A DNA stretch of 64,000 nucleotides from CBDCIS01 sp965217565 (GTDB lineage Bacteria > Chloroflexota > Dehalococcoidia > Lucifugimonadales > CATOSD01). Within the stretch, counting starts at the first letter, position 1. The number at the start of each line of letters is the position of its first letter. The stretch lies in contig CBDCIS010000010.1 of assembly GCA_965217565.1 (NCBI GenBank), positions 248,001 to 312,000 on the forward strand, written 5' to 3'. The notes under the pieces are model-generated. The model made no database searches. It was given only the letters and a program-made list of their open reading frames with translations, and had not been told where the DNA came from. A program made the translations under genes and the position numbers. Shown here one piece after another: positions 50,669 to 60,474 of this stretch.

Positions 50669-52114
50669 ATGAACGACAAAGCCAAAGACATTGAACTGCT
50701 GGCCCATCTGATGAGACGCGCCGGATTTGGCGCCACCCACACGGAGTTGGTTGGCTTGTCGGAAAAGGGTTATGAGTCCACAGTCGAGGAACTGCTCGAT
50801 CCTGGCGACGTGCGAGTAATCTCAGACGAGTCTATCAGACGCTACCACCATGAGCAGTCGGGAATGATGGGGCAGACAACCCCGGGCGCTTACTGGCTCT
50901 ATCGAATGATCAGCACGAACGCGCCTCTTCAAGAGAAGGTCGCACTGTTTTGGCACAACATCTTCGCGACCGGCTACCCCAAGATTACCCAGGGCAAGAT
51001 TCTCCATGACCAGATAAGGATGTTTCGCCGCTACGGTATGGGTAGTTTCAGGACGCTGCTGGTCGAGCTTTCTAAAAACCCGGCGATGATTGTATGGCTG
51101 GACAACCATGACAATCACGACGGAGCCATAAACGAAAACTATGGCAGAGAGTTGCTCGAGCTATTCTCCATGGGTGTGGGCAACTACACCGAGGAGGATG
51201 TCAAAGAGTGCGCCCGCGCGTTCACGGGCTGGACGATTGGAAATACCGATTACATGACGCTGCGAGCCGAGAGAGACTCGATTTGGCCATACGGCCGCAT
51301 CGCCTGGCACTATGAGTACAAGCCTGAAGACCATGACGGCAAAGAGAAGACCTTCCTTGGCGAGACGGGCAACTTCAATGGTGAGGATATTGTAGATATA
51401 ATCTGCAAGCAGCCCACCACCGCGCATTTCATATCCAGGCACATGTACCACTTCTTCGTCGCGGACGAGCCGCCGGTCCCCCAGTGGCCGTACACCCCAC
51501 CAAGAGACGCCGAAGCGATAGAGATTTTGTCCAACACCTACTTTCAGACCAACTACGATATTGGCGCCATGCTCCGCGTGCTCTTCAACTCGGACTTCTT
51601 CCGCTCGGAGGAATCTCGATACACGAAGGTGAAAAGCCCAGCGGAGCTTGTTGCCGGCGTTCTCCGGTTGAGCGGCGAGTTCGACAGGCCGAGAAAGGAA
51701 ATCCTGGATAGGGCGCTGCAAATGACCTACATGGGGCAACAACTCACCAACCCGCCCTCGGTAGAAGGTTGGCACCAGGGCATCGAGTGGATCGACACGG
51801 GGACCCTGGTAGAGCGGCTCAATTTCGCGTCGCAACAGTTGGGCGACGTGAGCAAGCCCGGGGTTAACGCGATCATCGAAAGAATAGCCGCGCAGAACCG
51901 GGGGACTATGTCTCCCGACGAGCTTATCGGCGCGTGCTTGGACGAGTTGGGCATGATCTCCGTATCAGAGGATACGCGCTCTGTGCTCGACAGGTTCGCC
52001 TCCTCGATGGGCGGCGCGGCCGCTGATTCCGCTCAGCCAGACCAGGAGCCTAAACAGCAGATAGCCCAGATGCTTCAGTTGATCGCTTCTACACACGAAT
52101 TTCAACGATCCTGA
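50669..52114 (+). CDS. DUF1800 family protein
   Basis: A 481-residue DUF1800 protein. It has the N-terminal LAHLMRRAGFGAT, central LFWHNIFATG, NENYGRELLELFSMGVGNYTEEDV (in brief) and AFTGWTI, and the C-terminal PSVEGWHQGIEWI. These are the conserved blocks of the family. DUF1800 and DUF1501 genes nearly always occur together; their biochemical role is not settled. No signal peptide is seen, although many relatives carry one. The ATG at 50669 follows AGAGGAGAGG. The NHL gene starts 28 bp after its stop. Confidence 0.88.
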   Translation: MNDKAKDIELLAHLMRRAGFGATHTELVGLSEKGYESTVEELLDPGDVRVISDESIRRYHHEQSGMMGQTTPGAYWLYRMISTNAPLQEKVALFWHNIFATGYPKITQGKILHDQIRMFRRYGMGSFRTLLVELSKNPAMIVWLDNHDNHDGAINENYGRELLELFSMGVGNYTEEDVKECARAFTGWTIGNTDYMTLRAERDSIWPYGRIAWHYEYKPEDHDGKEKTFLGETGNFNGEDIVDIICKQPTTAHFISRHMYHFFVADEPPVPQWPYTPPRDAEAIEILSNTYFQTNYDIGAMLRVLFNSDFFRSEESRYTKVKSPAELVAGVLRLSGEFDRPRKEILDRALQMTYMGQQLTNPPSVEGWHQGIEWIDTGTLVERLNFASQQLGDVSKPGVNAIIERIAAQNRGTMSPDELIGACLDELGMISVSEDTRSVLDRFASSMGGAAADSAQPDQEPKQQIAQMLQLIASTHEFQRS

Positions 52115-52142
52115 TACTCAGACGGGACCTAGCGAGCGGGCC

Positions 52143-53171
52143 ATGAGCGCTTTACGAACAAACCAATCCACTAAACTCCTGGAATACAGCCATACTATCG
52201 GCCTCTCGACCATGGAGGGGAGAGGATTCTACTATCCCTCTGACACCGCGGTTGGCGAAGACGAGCGGCTGTACACCGTCAGCCGCTCGTTGGATGGCGA
52301 CGTCAGGGGCGTTAGAGTAACCATCTACGACCTGGATAGCGAATACTACGGCACGTTTGGCTCCTACGGCGACGGGGACGGCCAATTCATCTGGCCAGCG
52401 GCCATCACAAGGGACAGGGATGGGAATACCTACGTGGCCGATGAGTACCTCAACAGGGTTGTGGTGTTCGACTCCTCTGGAGGGTTCTTGAAGAGTTGGG
52501 GCAGCGCTGGGAAGGCCGAGGGGGAACTTGACGGCCCATCCGGATTGGCCCTGGACGCCGATGGAAACGTGCACGTCGTCGATCACTATAACAACCGCGT
52601 TCAGAGGTTCACCCGGGACGGCGTTCAGCTATCGAGCTTTGGCTCGGAGGGAGTCGGAGCGGGACAGTTCAATCTACCCTGGGGCATGGCTATCGACTCG
52701 AAAGGCGCTATCTTCGTCGCCGATTGGGGCAACGACAGGGTCCAGAAGTTCTCCCCAGACGGCGAATTTCTGGCCGAGTACGGCTCTTCAGGAAACGGTG
52801 ACGGGGAGTTCCACAGGCCCGCGGGCGTTGCCGTCGATCATGAAGGCTACATATACGTGGCGGATTGGGGGAACGAGCGCGTACAGACGCTTGATTCCAG
52901 CGGCAACTTTGTTATGAAGCTCAGGGGAGAGGCCACAGACTCGAAGTGGGCCGACGACTTCTTGAGAATCAACGTAGAAGAGGCGGCGGCGAGAGCGCAG
53001 TCGAACCTGGAGCCGGACATCGAGTTCTTCAGCGACGACGCGCACGAGGAATCGTCTCATATAGAAAAGTACTTCTGGGCCCCAACGTCCGTCAAAGTCG
53101 ATAGCGGCGGCAGGCTGTACGTCACCGAAAGCAACAGGCACAGAGTGCAGATATACAAGAGAACGAAGTGA
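52143..53171 (+). CDS. NHL-repeat beta-propeller protein
   Basis: A 342-residue protein made of six NHL-type blades, for example FIWPAAITRDRDGNTYVADE, LDGPSGLALDADGNVHVVD, FNLPWGMAIDSKGAIFVADW, FHRPAGVAVDHEGYIYVADW and APTSVKVDSGGRLYVTES. An acidic insertion lies before the last blade. There is no signal peptide. It lies between DUF1800 and DUF1501 genes with short gaps, so it probably works with them as a binding or scaffold module. NHL propellers bind proteins, RNA or act as lyases; nothing here decides which. Confidence 0.85.
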   Translation: MSALRTNQSTKLLEYSHTIGLSTMEGRGFYYPSDTAVGEDERLYTVSRSLDGDVRGVRVTIYDLDSEYYGTFGSYGDGDGQFIWPAAITRDRDGNTYVADEYLNRVVVFDSSGGFLKSWGSAGKAEGELDGPSGLALDADGNVHVVDHYNNRVQRFTRDGVQLSSFGSEGVGAGQFNLPWGMAIDSKGAIFVADWGNDRVQKFSPDGEFLAEYGSSGNGDGEFHRPAGVAVDHEGYIYVADWGNERVQTLDSSGNFVMKLRGEATDSKWADDFLRINVEEAAARAQSNLEPDIEFFSDDAHEESSHIEKYFWAPTSVKVDSGGRLYVTESNRHRVQIYKRTK

Positions 53172-53243
53172 TATGGCGTTAGACGACCCCATTTGTTCGG
53201 TTCCATATCCGAGATTCGGCTCAACTTGCCAAGGAGTGTAATC

Positions 53244-54374
53244 ATGGCCTCTACCAAGCCAGAAAAGACCGTAGTGGTGGTGCAGCTTTCGGGCGGCAAC
53301 GACGCCCTGAACACCGTCATTCCCTACAACGATGAGATGTACTACGATAACCGCCCATACGTGAACATCGCCCAGGACGACGTGCTCAAGCTGAACGGGC
53401 AGTTGGGGCTGAATCCCAGCATGGGCCCAATCAAGCGGCTGTGGGACGAGGGCAAGGTAGCCGTGATAAACGGCGTCGGCTATCCCAACCCCAACCGCTC
53501 CCACTTCCGGTCGATGGACGTCTGGCACACCGCCCAGAACGAGGGAGTCGGCGCGGAGGGCTGGCTTGGCCGCGCCATAAAGGAGATCGACCCGCACGGA
53601 GAAAATGTGCTCACCGGCGTGAACTTTGGCCGGGGTCTGCCCAGGGCGTTGTACGCCAAGGGGGTGCCGGTGGCGTCCGTAGGTGACCTGAACAGCTACG
53701 GCCTGTTTCCTGACATGCGCAGCGAGGCCGCCCGCAGCCTGGCCCTCGAGGCCTTTTCCCAGATGTACGGCGGCTCAGGCAAAGACATGATCGCCGAGTT
53801 CATCTCGCAGACAGGCTCTGACGCGCTCAAAGGCGCGGACATCCTGCGAACCGCCCCCCAGAGGTACTCATCGAGCGTGGAGTACGCGGACACGCCAATC
53901 GCCGAGAACATGAAGGCCATCGCGCAGGTGATGTTCTCCGACGTTGGAACGAAGGTCTTCTATACCCAGCACGGGAGCTTTGACACGCACGCTTCCGAGT
54001 TGACCAGCCACGCGAAGCTGTGGAGCGACGTTTCCGCGGCTATAGGCGACTTCATGGACGACCTCGCCGAGCACGACCGCCAGGATGACGCCATCGTCCT
54101 GATGTTCTCTGAGTTCGGCAGGAGGATTAGGGATAATGGCGCGGGAACGGACCACGGCTCCGGCGGCGTGGCGTTCGTGATAGGCGGCAAGGTGAGGGGT
54201 GGAACGTATGGCGAATTCCCCTCGCTGAAGGATGAGCGCCAGCTCGAGGGCGACATGCGCTTCACCAACGACTTCCGGAGCTCCTATTCGACGATACTCG
54301 AACAGTGGCTGGAGTTGGACCCCGTGTCGATAACCAACGGCGCTTTCGAGCAGTTCGACTTCGTTCAGGGATAG
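53244..54374 (+). CDS. DUF1501 family protein
   Basis: A 376-residue DUF1501 protein, related to the alkaline phosphatase/sulfatase fold. It has the N-terminal VVVQLSGGNDALNTVIP, NPNRSHFRSMDVWHTA, QHGSFDTHASE, VLMFSEFGRRIRDNGAGTDHG and the C-terminal EQWLELDP. All blocks of the family are present. ATG 53244 follows AAGGAGTG. It has no Tat signal, unlike many homologues. It is the third gene of the DUF1800-NHL-DUF1501 operon and is followed by a terminator. Confidence 0.9.
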   Translation: MASTKPEKTVVVVQLSGGNDALNTVIPYNDEMYYDNRPYVNIAQDDVLKLNGQLGLNPSMGPIKRLWDEGKVAVINGVGYPNPNRSHFRSMDVWHTAQNEGVGAEGWLGRAIKEIDPHGENVLTGVNFGRGLPRALYAKGVPVASVGDLNSYGLFPDMRSEAARSLALEAFSQMYGGSGKDMIAEFISQTGSDALKGADILRTAPQRYSSSVEYADTPIAENMKAIAQVMFSDVGTKVFYTQHGSFDTHASELTSHAKLWSDVSAAIGDFMDDLAEHDRQDDAIVLMFSEFGRRIRDNGAGTDHGSGGVAFVIGGKVRGGTYGEFPSLKDERQLEGDMRFTNDFRSSYSTILEQWLELDPVSITNGAFEQFDFVQG

Positions 54375-54404
54375 CTTCGGAACGTCCGAGTCATCGAGCA
54401 AACG

Positions 54405-54440
54405 AGTCGGGGACGGGTGTGAACCCGCCCCCGACTTTGT
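54405..54440 (+). terminator. Terminator of DUF1800-NHL-DUF1501 operon
   Basis: AGTCGGGGACGGGT and ACCCGCCCCCGACT pair with one mismatch around a short loop, followed by TTGTCTTT. It lies 30 bp past the DUF1501 stop. Confidence 0.7.
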
Positions 54441-54467
54441 CTTTAACTGACGCTCGCCGACCGGCGA

Positions 54468-55370
54468 CTACAAGCCCAGGATGCGCGCGCTATTGCCCCC
54501 AAGAATCGCGTCAACGTCCTCATCGTCGAACCGGTAGCCGTGCTCTTCGCCAAGGGCGGGGAGGCTCCTAAACACTCCCACCCAGTCCTTGAGAGTCATC
54601 CACCTACGAGGCCCGGGGAAGTCACTGCCGAAGATTACTCGCTCGATTCCGATCTCGTCTCGCATGTTGCTCAGAGCCCTCACAAATGCGCCAGGGTCGT
54701 TGTTGTAGATCAACTGCCAGCAGGAGACCTCGAGGACAATGTTGGGCTTCTCCTTGGCTATAGCCAGCGCCTCCAGGTAGAGATGGGGGCTGGATATGTG
54801 GCCGTGCCCGGAATGAGCCATGATCAGGGTAAGTTCAGGAAAGTCCGCGGCGACCTTGTCGAACTGCAGGGGCATCGCGTGTTGGCTGTACAGCGGAGAC
54901 GGCATGGGGCCCGTGTGGGAGATCACCGGCACGCCGTATTCGACACACTTCTCGTAGAGGGGATAGCACATGGGATCGCTGGGGAAGAAGCCTACAGTGG
55001 GGTGAATCTTCAGACCCTTAACTCCCCACTCTTTGAGCCCCTTCTCGAACAGGCTGACAGCGTCGGGCCGGCGGGGGTCCATTCCGAAGAACGGGATGAG
55101 TCGGCCTCTGTGCCTTTCGGCCATGTATGCTTGGATCCGATTCTCGCCTTCAGGGCTGAAGATTGCGTCGCCCAGCCTTTGGTGATAGTCAGCGACGAGC
55201 AACGCCGTGACATCCACGCCGGCCCCATCCATCTCCTCGATGATAGCATCGGCCGTCGCGTCCACGTCAGGGACTAGTGGAAGCTCCCTCTCTACTTCGT
55301 GTCCGAAGTCCCGAAACACAGGGTGTTTCTCGGTGGAGGACCACATGTGGCGGTGAATGTCGATTATCAT
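54468..55370 (-). CDS. Amidohydrolase family protein
   Basis: A 300-residue TIM-barrel metal-dependent hydrolase of the amidohydrolase_2 group (ACMSD/gamma-resorcylate decarboxylase-like). Metal ligands are seen in IIDIHRHMW, VISHTGPMPSP, MAHSGHGH and FGSDFPGP. The last gene of the ABC transporter operon, it starts 31 bp after the DppC-like stop. It may hydrolyse or decarboxylate the imported compound. Confidence 0.87.
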   Translation of the reverse strand: MIIDIHRHMWSSTEKHPVFRDFGHEVERELPLVPDVDATADAIIEEMDGAGVDVTALLVADYHQRLGDAIFSPEGENRIQAYMAERHRGRLIPFFGMDPRRPDAVSLFEKGLKEWGVKGLKIHPTVGFFPSDPMCYPLYEKCVEYGVPVISHTGPMPSPLYSQHAMPLQFDKVAADFPELTLIMAHSGHGHISSPHLYLEALAIAKEKPNIVLEVSCWQLIYNNDPGAFVRALSNMRDEIGIERVIFGSDFPGPRRWMTLKDWVGVFRSLPALGEEHGYRFDDEDVDAILGGNSARILGL

Positions 55371-55401
55371 TTGGTAGGTTCGTGTATATCTGCCCGCCGC
55401 G

Positions 55402-56310
55402 CTACTCTCGCCGTCGCAGCTTGGGGTCCAGGGCGTCTCGCAGTCCGTCGCCCACGAGGTTGATGGAGAGCACCGTTATCGACAGGAAGACCCCCGGGAA
55501 TATCATTATCCACAGGGCGCGCTGGAAGAAGGTGCGTCCCTGGCCTATGATGTTGCCCCACGTGGGCGTTTCGGGGTTGATGCCCGCTCCCAAGAAGCTC
55601 AGCGCGGCCTCCGTCAGCATCGCGGACGCGAACACGAACGTGGCCTGGATGATGACCGGCGCGAGGATGTTAGGCAGAATGTGCAGCGCCATTATGCGAG
55701 GCGCCTTCGCGCCGAGCGCGCCCGCTGCGGTCACAAAGTCCATCTCCCGCACGCTCAGCACCGAACCGCGCACCACGCGCACCATTCGCGGCGTGTCAAC
55801 CACCGAGATGACGATGATGATGTTGATGAAGCTCGCCCCCAGCGCCGCTATCAGCGCGAGAGCCAGCAGCAGCGACGGGAATGCCATTATGCCGTCCATG
55901 AAGCGCATGACGACCTCATCGACGCGCCGGAAGTAGCCAACCGTCAGCCCTATTCCCGCTCCCACCAGCGATACGGTAACCGCAACTAACGCGCCAACGA
56001 CCAGCGAAATTCGACCTCCATGCACGGTGCGGGAATAGACGTCGCGCCCGATGTTGTCCGTTCCGAACCAGTGCTCAGCGGACATGCTCTGCAGACGCGA
56101 CACCGGGTCCAATGCGTAGGGGTCAACCCTGTCGATAAAGCCGGCGACGACCGCTATGCTCACCATCACCGAGATGACTATCAGTCCGCCAAGCATGTTT
56201 GGGTTCTTCGACAATACCCGCTGCGTTACGGCCGCGTATCTGTTCAGCCTGGCGGACAGCGGCGGGTGGGTCCCCACTGCCGACAGGGCATGTTCTCGCT
56301 GCGTACTCAT
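55402..56310 (-). CDS. ABC transporter permease, DppC-like
   Basis: A 302-residue inner-membrane permease of the peptide/nickel ABC importer family. An N-terminal DppC-type helix precedes WFGTDNIGRDVYSR. The EAA loop region (AAGALGAKAPRIMALHILPN) contacts the ATPase, and the C-terminal LSINLVGDGLRDALDPKLR is diagnostic. The DppB partner gene ends 14 bp upstream. No ATP-binding subunit gene lies in the window's part of the operon. Confidence 0.92.
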   Translation of the reverse strand: MSTQREHALSAVGTHPPLSARLNRYAAVTQRVLSKNPNMLGGLIVISVMVSIAVVAGFIDRVDPYALDPVSRLQSMSAEHWFGTDNIGRDVYSRTVHGGRISLVVGALVAVTVSLVGAGIGLTVGYFRRVDEVVMRFMDGIMAFPSLLLALALIAALGASFINIIIVISVVDTPRMVRVVRGSVLSVREMDFVTAAGALGAKAPRIMALHILPNILAPVIIQATFVFASAMLTEAALSFLGAGINPETPTWGNIIGQGRTFFQRALWIMIFPGVFLSITVLSINLVGDGLRDALDPKLRRRE

Positions 56311-56324
56311 CGTTTTTCACTCAC

Positions 56325-57275
56325 CTAGTATCGGATTCTGGGGTCGATGTACACGTAGAGAACATCGACGATCAGGTTGACGACGACGTAGCTCATGGCA
56401 ACGAGCATCATTGTGGACTGGATGATTGGGAAGTCCCTGTATATCACCGCGTCAACGAGCATCCTTCCCAAGCCATTGATGGAATAGACGGTCTCGGTTA
56501 CCACAACGCCAGTTATGACACCCGCAAAGGCGATGCCGACGATGGTAACGACTGGTATCGATGCCGGCTTGAGCGCGTGCCGCACCATGACCATCCTCTC
56601 GCGCAGCCCCTTCGAACGCGCCGTCCTGATGAAGTCCTCTTTCAGGACCTCCATCATGCTCGAGCGAGTCATACGCGCGACCAATGCCATGATGGCAATC
56701 GCCACCGAGAACGCAGGCAGCGTCAGGCTTCGTAGGAAGTCGAACAGCCCTTCTGAAATCGGCACGTAGCCCACCACGGGGAACATGTCCAGCTTGACGG
56801 CGAACAAGAAGATGAGGATGTATGCGAGAAAGAATCCGGGCACCGACCATCCAAGCACGGCAAACAGCATAACCCCCCTGTCGATGAGGGAATTGGCGTT
56901 CCACGCCGCCATCACGCCCAGCGGCACGCCGAACAGCACCCCCAATCCCAGCCCCAGGACGGCCAGTGAAGCAGAGGGTTGCAGCCGCGGCGCGATCAAC
57001 TCCGACACCGCGAATCCGGAGCGGAACGAGGAGCCCATGTTGCCGGTGAAGATGCCGGCGAACCAGTCCCAGAACTGCTTTGGCAGCGGCTTGTCAAGGC
57101 CGAGCTGCCTTTCGAGGTTAGCAATAGTTTCCGCGTCAGGTTGTTCGTCCTCGCTGCTGAGGAGCATCATCACCGGATCTCCGGGCGCAAGCCGCATTAT
57201 CGAGAAGGTAATGAGCGCGACGAAGAACACCACCGGAATACTTATCAGAATGCGCCTGGCTATATACCGCCACAT
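56325..57275 (-). CDS. ABC transporter permease, DppB-like
   Basis: A 316-residue permease. It begins MWRYIARRILISIPVVFFVA, followed by the PGDPVMMLL motif of DppB proteins. The EAA loop is FIRTARSKGLRERMVMVRHALKPA (in brief), and it ends DVLYVYIDPRIRY. About six helices. It pairs with the DppC-like permease directly downstream. A large Asp-box protein gene lies 52 bp upstream. Confidence 0.92.
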   Translation of the reverse strand: MWRYIARRILISIPVVFFVALITFSIMRLAPGDPVMMLLSSEDEQPDAETIANLERQLGLDKPLPKQFWDWFAGIFTGNMGSSFRSGFAVSELIAPRLQPSASLAVLGLGLGVLFGVPLGVMAAWNANSLIDRGVMLFAVLGWSVPGFFLAYILIFLFAVKLDMFPVVGYVPISEGLFDFLRSLTLPAFSVAIAIMALVARMTRSSMMEVLKEDFIRTARSKGLRERMVMVRHALKPASIPVVTIVGIAFAGVITGVVVTETVYSINGLGRMLVDAVIYRDFPIIQSTMMLVAMSYVVVNLIVDVLYVYIDPRIRY

Positions 57276-57327
57276 GACAATCTACCTCTCAAACGTCTTT
57301 TACGCGGCAAGTCAGACCAACCGACAG

Positions 57328-60300
57328 CTACGCCACGACCGTGGGTATCTCCAACTCGTGGATCAGCGCGACGAACGCCGGAACGTCGTTGTCGATGACC
57401 GCTTGGAGCGCGTCCGTCTGCGCGTCGATGCGACCCGACACGTCGTTGAGCACGCCATACGACTGCTGCGTCGGAACCCAGTCCGCGCTCGACACCACCG
57501 CGCTCAGTGAGGCAATCTTGCCGTTCAGCTTCGTCAGCGTTGCCCTCGTCTGCCCGCCGGGGCTGAACAGGGCGTCCTCGATTGCGCCCAGTTTCTCGTC
57601 GATGCCCTGTGCCGCCTCCAGCACCGGCTCCGCGCCGGAGCGTCCCTCCGCGCGGCTCTCCCAGCCCTTCACCTGTTCCCGGATGGCACGCAGTCGGTTC
57701 ACCGAATCGTGAGCCGCCGAGAGCTTATCCCTGATGGCAATCAGCAGGTCGAACTGCGCCTGCAGGTCTTCGTCGGAACTCTCTACGCCCGGGCCCTTGC
57801 GAATCTCGAAGTCCTGCGTGTGCGTGTGCCCTCCGGCCTCCAGCCTCACCTGGTACGCGCCGGGCGCGGCCACGGGGCCGATGATAGGCACGGCGGACCT
57901 GCCGCTTTGCGAAAACTCCTCGCCCTCCACCTTGCGCGCGTCCGGGTAGCGCATGTTCCATAGGAAGTTGTTCGCGCCAGCCTCCGCAGGGAGCTTCGGC
58001 CCGTCCGACGACTCACTAGAGAAGCTCTTTATGACCTCGCCGTTCGAGTCCAGGAACGTCAGCGTGACCTCGCCTTCGGACTTTTCTCTGAGATAGTAAC
58101 ACACGATGACGCCGTCGGGCGGATTCTGGCCCGAATCGACGAATTTCCGCTCGCTCCCACCGTCGGCCTGCTGTGCGAAGTAGAACGTCGCCGGCACGCC
58201 CAGGGCCAGCTGATAGCTCTTGCCGACCCCTGTTCGCCTGTCCAATCCCAGGCCCATGGCTGGGGGGAATCGGTAGGTCGCGCGTGGCTCGAACAGGTGA
58301 GAGTCCGCACCCGCCACCTCGTCGGTGAGCTGGCGCAGCGGCGTGATGTCGTCCAGTATCCAGAAGGAGCGTCCGTGCGTCCCGGCCACCAGGTCCGTGC
58401 CCTTGACCACCAAGTCGTATATGGGCACCACCGGCAGGTTGGAGCGCATCGACTGCCAGGAGCCGCCGTCGTCGAACGACACGTACAGGTTCGTCTCGGT
58501 TCCCGCGTACAGCAGTCCCCTGCGGACAGGGTCCTCACGTATAACCCACGTAAAATCATCTTCCGGGATGCCGTCGGTAATCTGCTGCCAATTCTTGCCG
58601 TAGTCGTTGGTCTTGTACAGCATCGGCCGGTTGTCGTCCAGCTTGTAGCGAGTGGCGGCCATGTATGCCGTCGCGGGATCGTGCGGGGACACCTCTATCA
58701 TGGCTATCCGCGTCCACGCCTCCACGTCCGGCGGAGTTACGTTGTCCCAGTTGCCGCCGCCGTCGCGCGAGATGTGGACGAGGCCGTCATCCGAGCCCGT
58801 CCAGAGCAACCCCTTCTCGTGGGGCGACTCTACAAATGCGTAGATGGTGCAATAGACCTCCGCGCCGCCGCCCTCCTTGCTGATGGGGCCGCCCGACAGG
58901 TCCTGCTTATCCGGGTCGTTGCGCGTAAGGTCCGGGCTGATGACCTCCCAGTTTGTGCCGTCGTCGGTCGTCTTGAACGCCACGTTGCCGGTGGCATACA
59001 GCGTGTTGGAATCGTGGGGTGAGAAGACAATTGGAAAAGTCCACTGGAAGCGGTACTTGTAATCTCTGGGCGCCCAGCCGCCGTACATCTCCGGCCAGAT
59101 GGTGACGATGCGCACCTGTCCGGTGGAGTGGTCGTATCGCAGCAGGTTGCCGCCGCCGCCTGGCGAGCTGCCTATCGCGCCGGAATAGACGATATTCGGG
59201 TTGTCCGGCTTGACCGCGATGTGCCCGCTCTCCGAGCTTCCAACGGTGTAGTTGTCGTTCCAGGGTATCGCGCCCTTCCACGTCTGGCTCGGCGTGCTGA
59301 TGGCGCTGTTGTCCTGCTGGGTGCCATAGACGCGGTAGGGGTGTTGGTTGTCTGTGGTTACGTGATAGAAGCACGACGTCGGCTGGTTGTAGATGGTTGA
59401 CCACGAAACCCCGCCGTTGTAGGTAACGCACGCGCCGCCATCGTTGCCCTCTATCATTCGCTGCGGATTGCGTGGGTCAATCCAGAGGTCGTGGTTGTCG
59501 CCGTGCGGCGTGCCGACGTCGGTGAAGGTTCGCCCGCCGTCGGTCGATTTCCAGCAGTTGAGGGACAGCGTCCAGACGGTGTCGGCGTCCTGAGGGTCGG
59601 CGAACACGTGGGTGTAGTACCAGGGCCGCGATCGAATCCCCTCGTCGTCCGTAAGGTGCTCCCAGGTCGCGCCGTTGTCCTCAGACCTGAACAGGCCGCC
59701 ATTTTCGTTCTCCACCAGCGCCCACACACGGCCCGGCTTCGCGGGCGAAACCGCCACGCCTATCCTGCCAATCAGCCCATCCGGAAGTCCGGGGTTGCCG
59801 GTTAGCTCCTGCCAGGTGTCGCCGCCGTCCGTGGTCTTGTACAGCCCGCTGTCCGGGCCGCCGCTCGACATCTCCCAGAAGTTGCGCTGCCGCTGCCATA
59901 TCGTGGCGTATATTACCCTGGGATTGTTGGGGTCCATGGAGAGGTCTATCGCGCCCGCGTCGTCGCTCTTGTAGAGAACGTTCTCCCAGCTCTCTCCGCC
60001 GTCCGTCGAGCGATATACTCCGCGCTCCGAGTTGGGGCCGAAGGCATGGCCCGACGCGGCGACGTAAACTGTGTTCGGGTCTTGGGGATGTATGCGCACG
60101 CGGCCGATGTGACGGCTGTCTTTCAGTCCCACGTTGCGCCATGTCTTGCCGCCGTCCGTGGTCTTATAGACGCCGTCTCCGTGCGTAACGTCGATCCGGA
60201 TGCAGCCCTCGCCGCTGCCCACGTAGATTACGTTGGGGTCGGACTCGGAGATGGCTATCGCGCCCACCGAAGCGGTGTCGAAGAAGCCGTCCGAAACGTT

Positions 60301-60474
60301 CTCCCAGTACGTGCCGCCGTCAATAGACTTCCAAACGCCGCCGGCGCACGCGCCGAAGTAGTAGACGTTCGGGTCTGTGGGATGCCCGGCGACCGCGCCG
60401 ACTCTTCCGCCCCTGTGTGGGCCTATGTTTCGCCATGTTAGCGCGTTGAGAAGTCCAGGATCGACGGCTGCCAT
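57328..60474 (-). CDS. Asp-box (VPS10/sortilin-like) beta-propeller protein
   Basis: A 1048-residue protein. Residues 1 to about 710 carry at least ten Asp-box repeats (for example SIDGGTYWENV, TTDGGKTWRNV, STDGGESWENV, SEDNGATWEHL, SRDGGGNWDNV, TNDYGKNWQQI, SFDDGGSWQSM), forming one or two propellers of the sortilin/BNR type. A beta-sandwich region (about 780-900) and a helical C-terminus follow. No signal peptide is visible from the ATG at 60474 (GGAGTG upstream). Such proteins are often annotated as glycosyl hydrolases, but no sialidase active-site pattern is evident. It sits between the substrate-binding protein and the permeases of an ABC operon. Confidence 0.8.
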   Translation of the reverse strand: MAAVDPGLLNALTWRNIGPHRGGRVGAVAGHPTDPNVYYFGACAGGVWKSIDGGTYWENVSDGFFDTASVGAIAISESDPNVIYVGSGEGCIRIDVTHGDGVYKTTDGGKTWRNVGLKDSRHIGRVRIHPQDPNTVYVAASGHAFGPNSERGVYRSTDGGESWENVLYKSDDAGAIDLSMDPNNPRVIYATIWQRQRNFWEMSSGGPDSGLYKTTDGGDTWQELTGNPGLPDGLIGRIGVAVSPAKPGRVWALVENENGGLFRSEDNGATWEHLTDDEGIRSRPWYYTHVFADPQDADTVWTLSLNCWKSTDGGRTFTDVGTPHGDNHDLWIDPRNPQRMIEGNDGGACVTYNGGVSWSTIYNQPTSCFYHVTTDNQHPYRVYGTQQDNSAISTPSQTWKGAIPWNDNYTVGSSESGHIAVKPDNPNIVYSGAIGSSPGGGGNLLRYDHSTGQVRIVTIWPEMYGGWAPRDYKYRFQWTFPIVFSPHDSNTLYATGNVAFKTTDDGTNWEVISPDLTRNDPDKQDLSGGPISKEGGGAEVYCTIYAFVESPHEKGLLWTGSDDGLVHISRDGGGNWDNVTPPDVEAWTRIAMIEVSPHDPATAYMAATRYKLDDNRPMLYKTNDYGKNWQQITDGIPEDDFTWVIREDPVRRGLLYAGTETNLYVSFDDGGSWQSMRSNLPVVPIYDLVVKGTDLVAGTHGRSFWILDDITPLRQLTDEVAGADSHLFEPRATYRFPPAMGLGLDRRTGVGKSYQLALGVPATFYFAQQADGGSERKFVDSGQNPPDGVIVCYYLREKSEGEVTLTFLDSNGEVIKSFSSESSDGPKLPAEAGANNFLWNMRYPDARKVEGEEFSQSGRSAVPIIGPVAAPGAYQVRLEAGGHTHTQDFEIRKGPGVESSDEDLQAQFDLLIAIRDKLSAAHDSVNRLRAIREQVKGWESRAEGRSGAEPVLEAAQGIDEKLGAIEDALFSPGGQTRATLTKLNGKIASLSAVVSSADWVPTQQSYGVLNDVSGRIDAQTDALQAVIDNDVPAFVALIHELEIPTVVA

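Noticed and set aside
57328..60474. Asp-box protein called as a sialidase
   Set aside because: Asp-boxes are structural; the arginine triad and catalytic Tyr/Glu pattern of sialidases were not evident.
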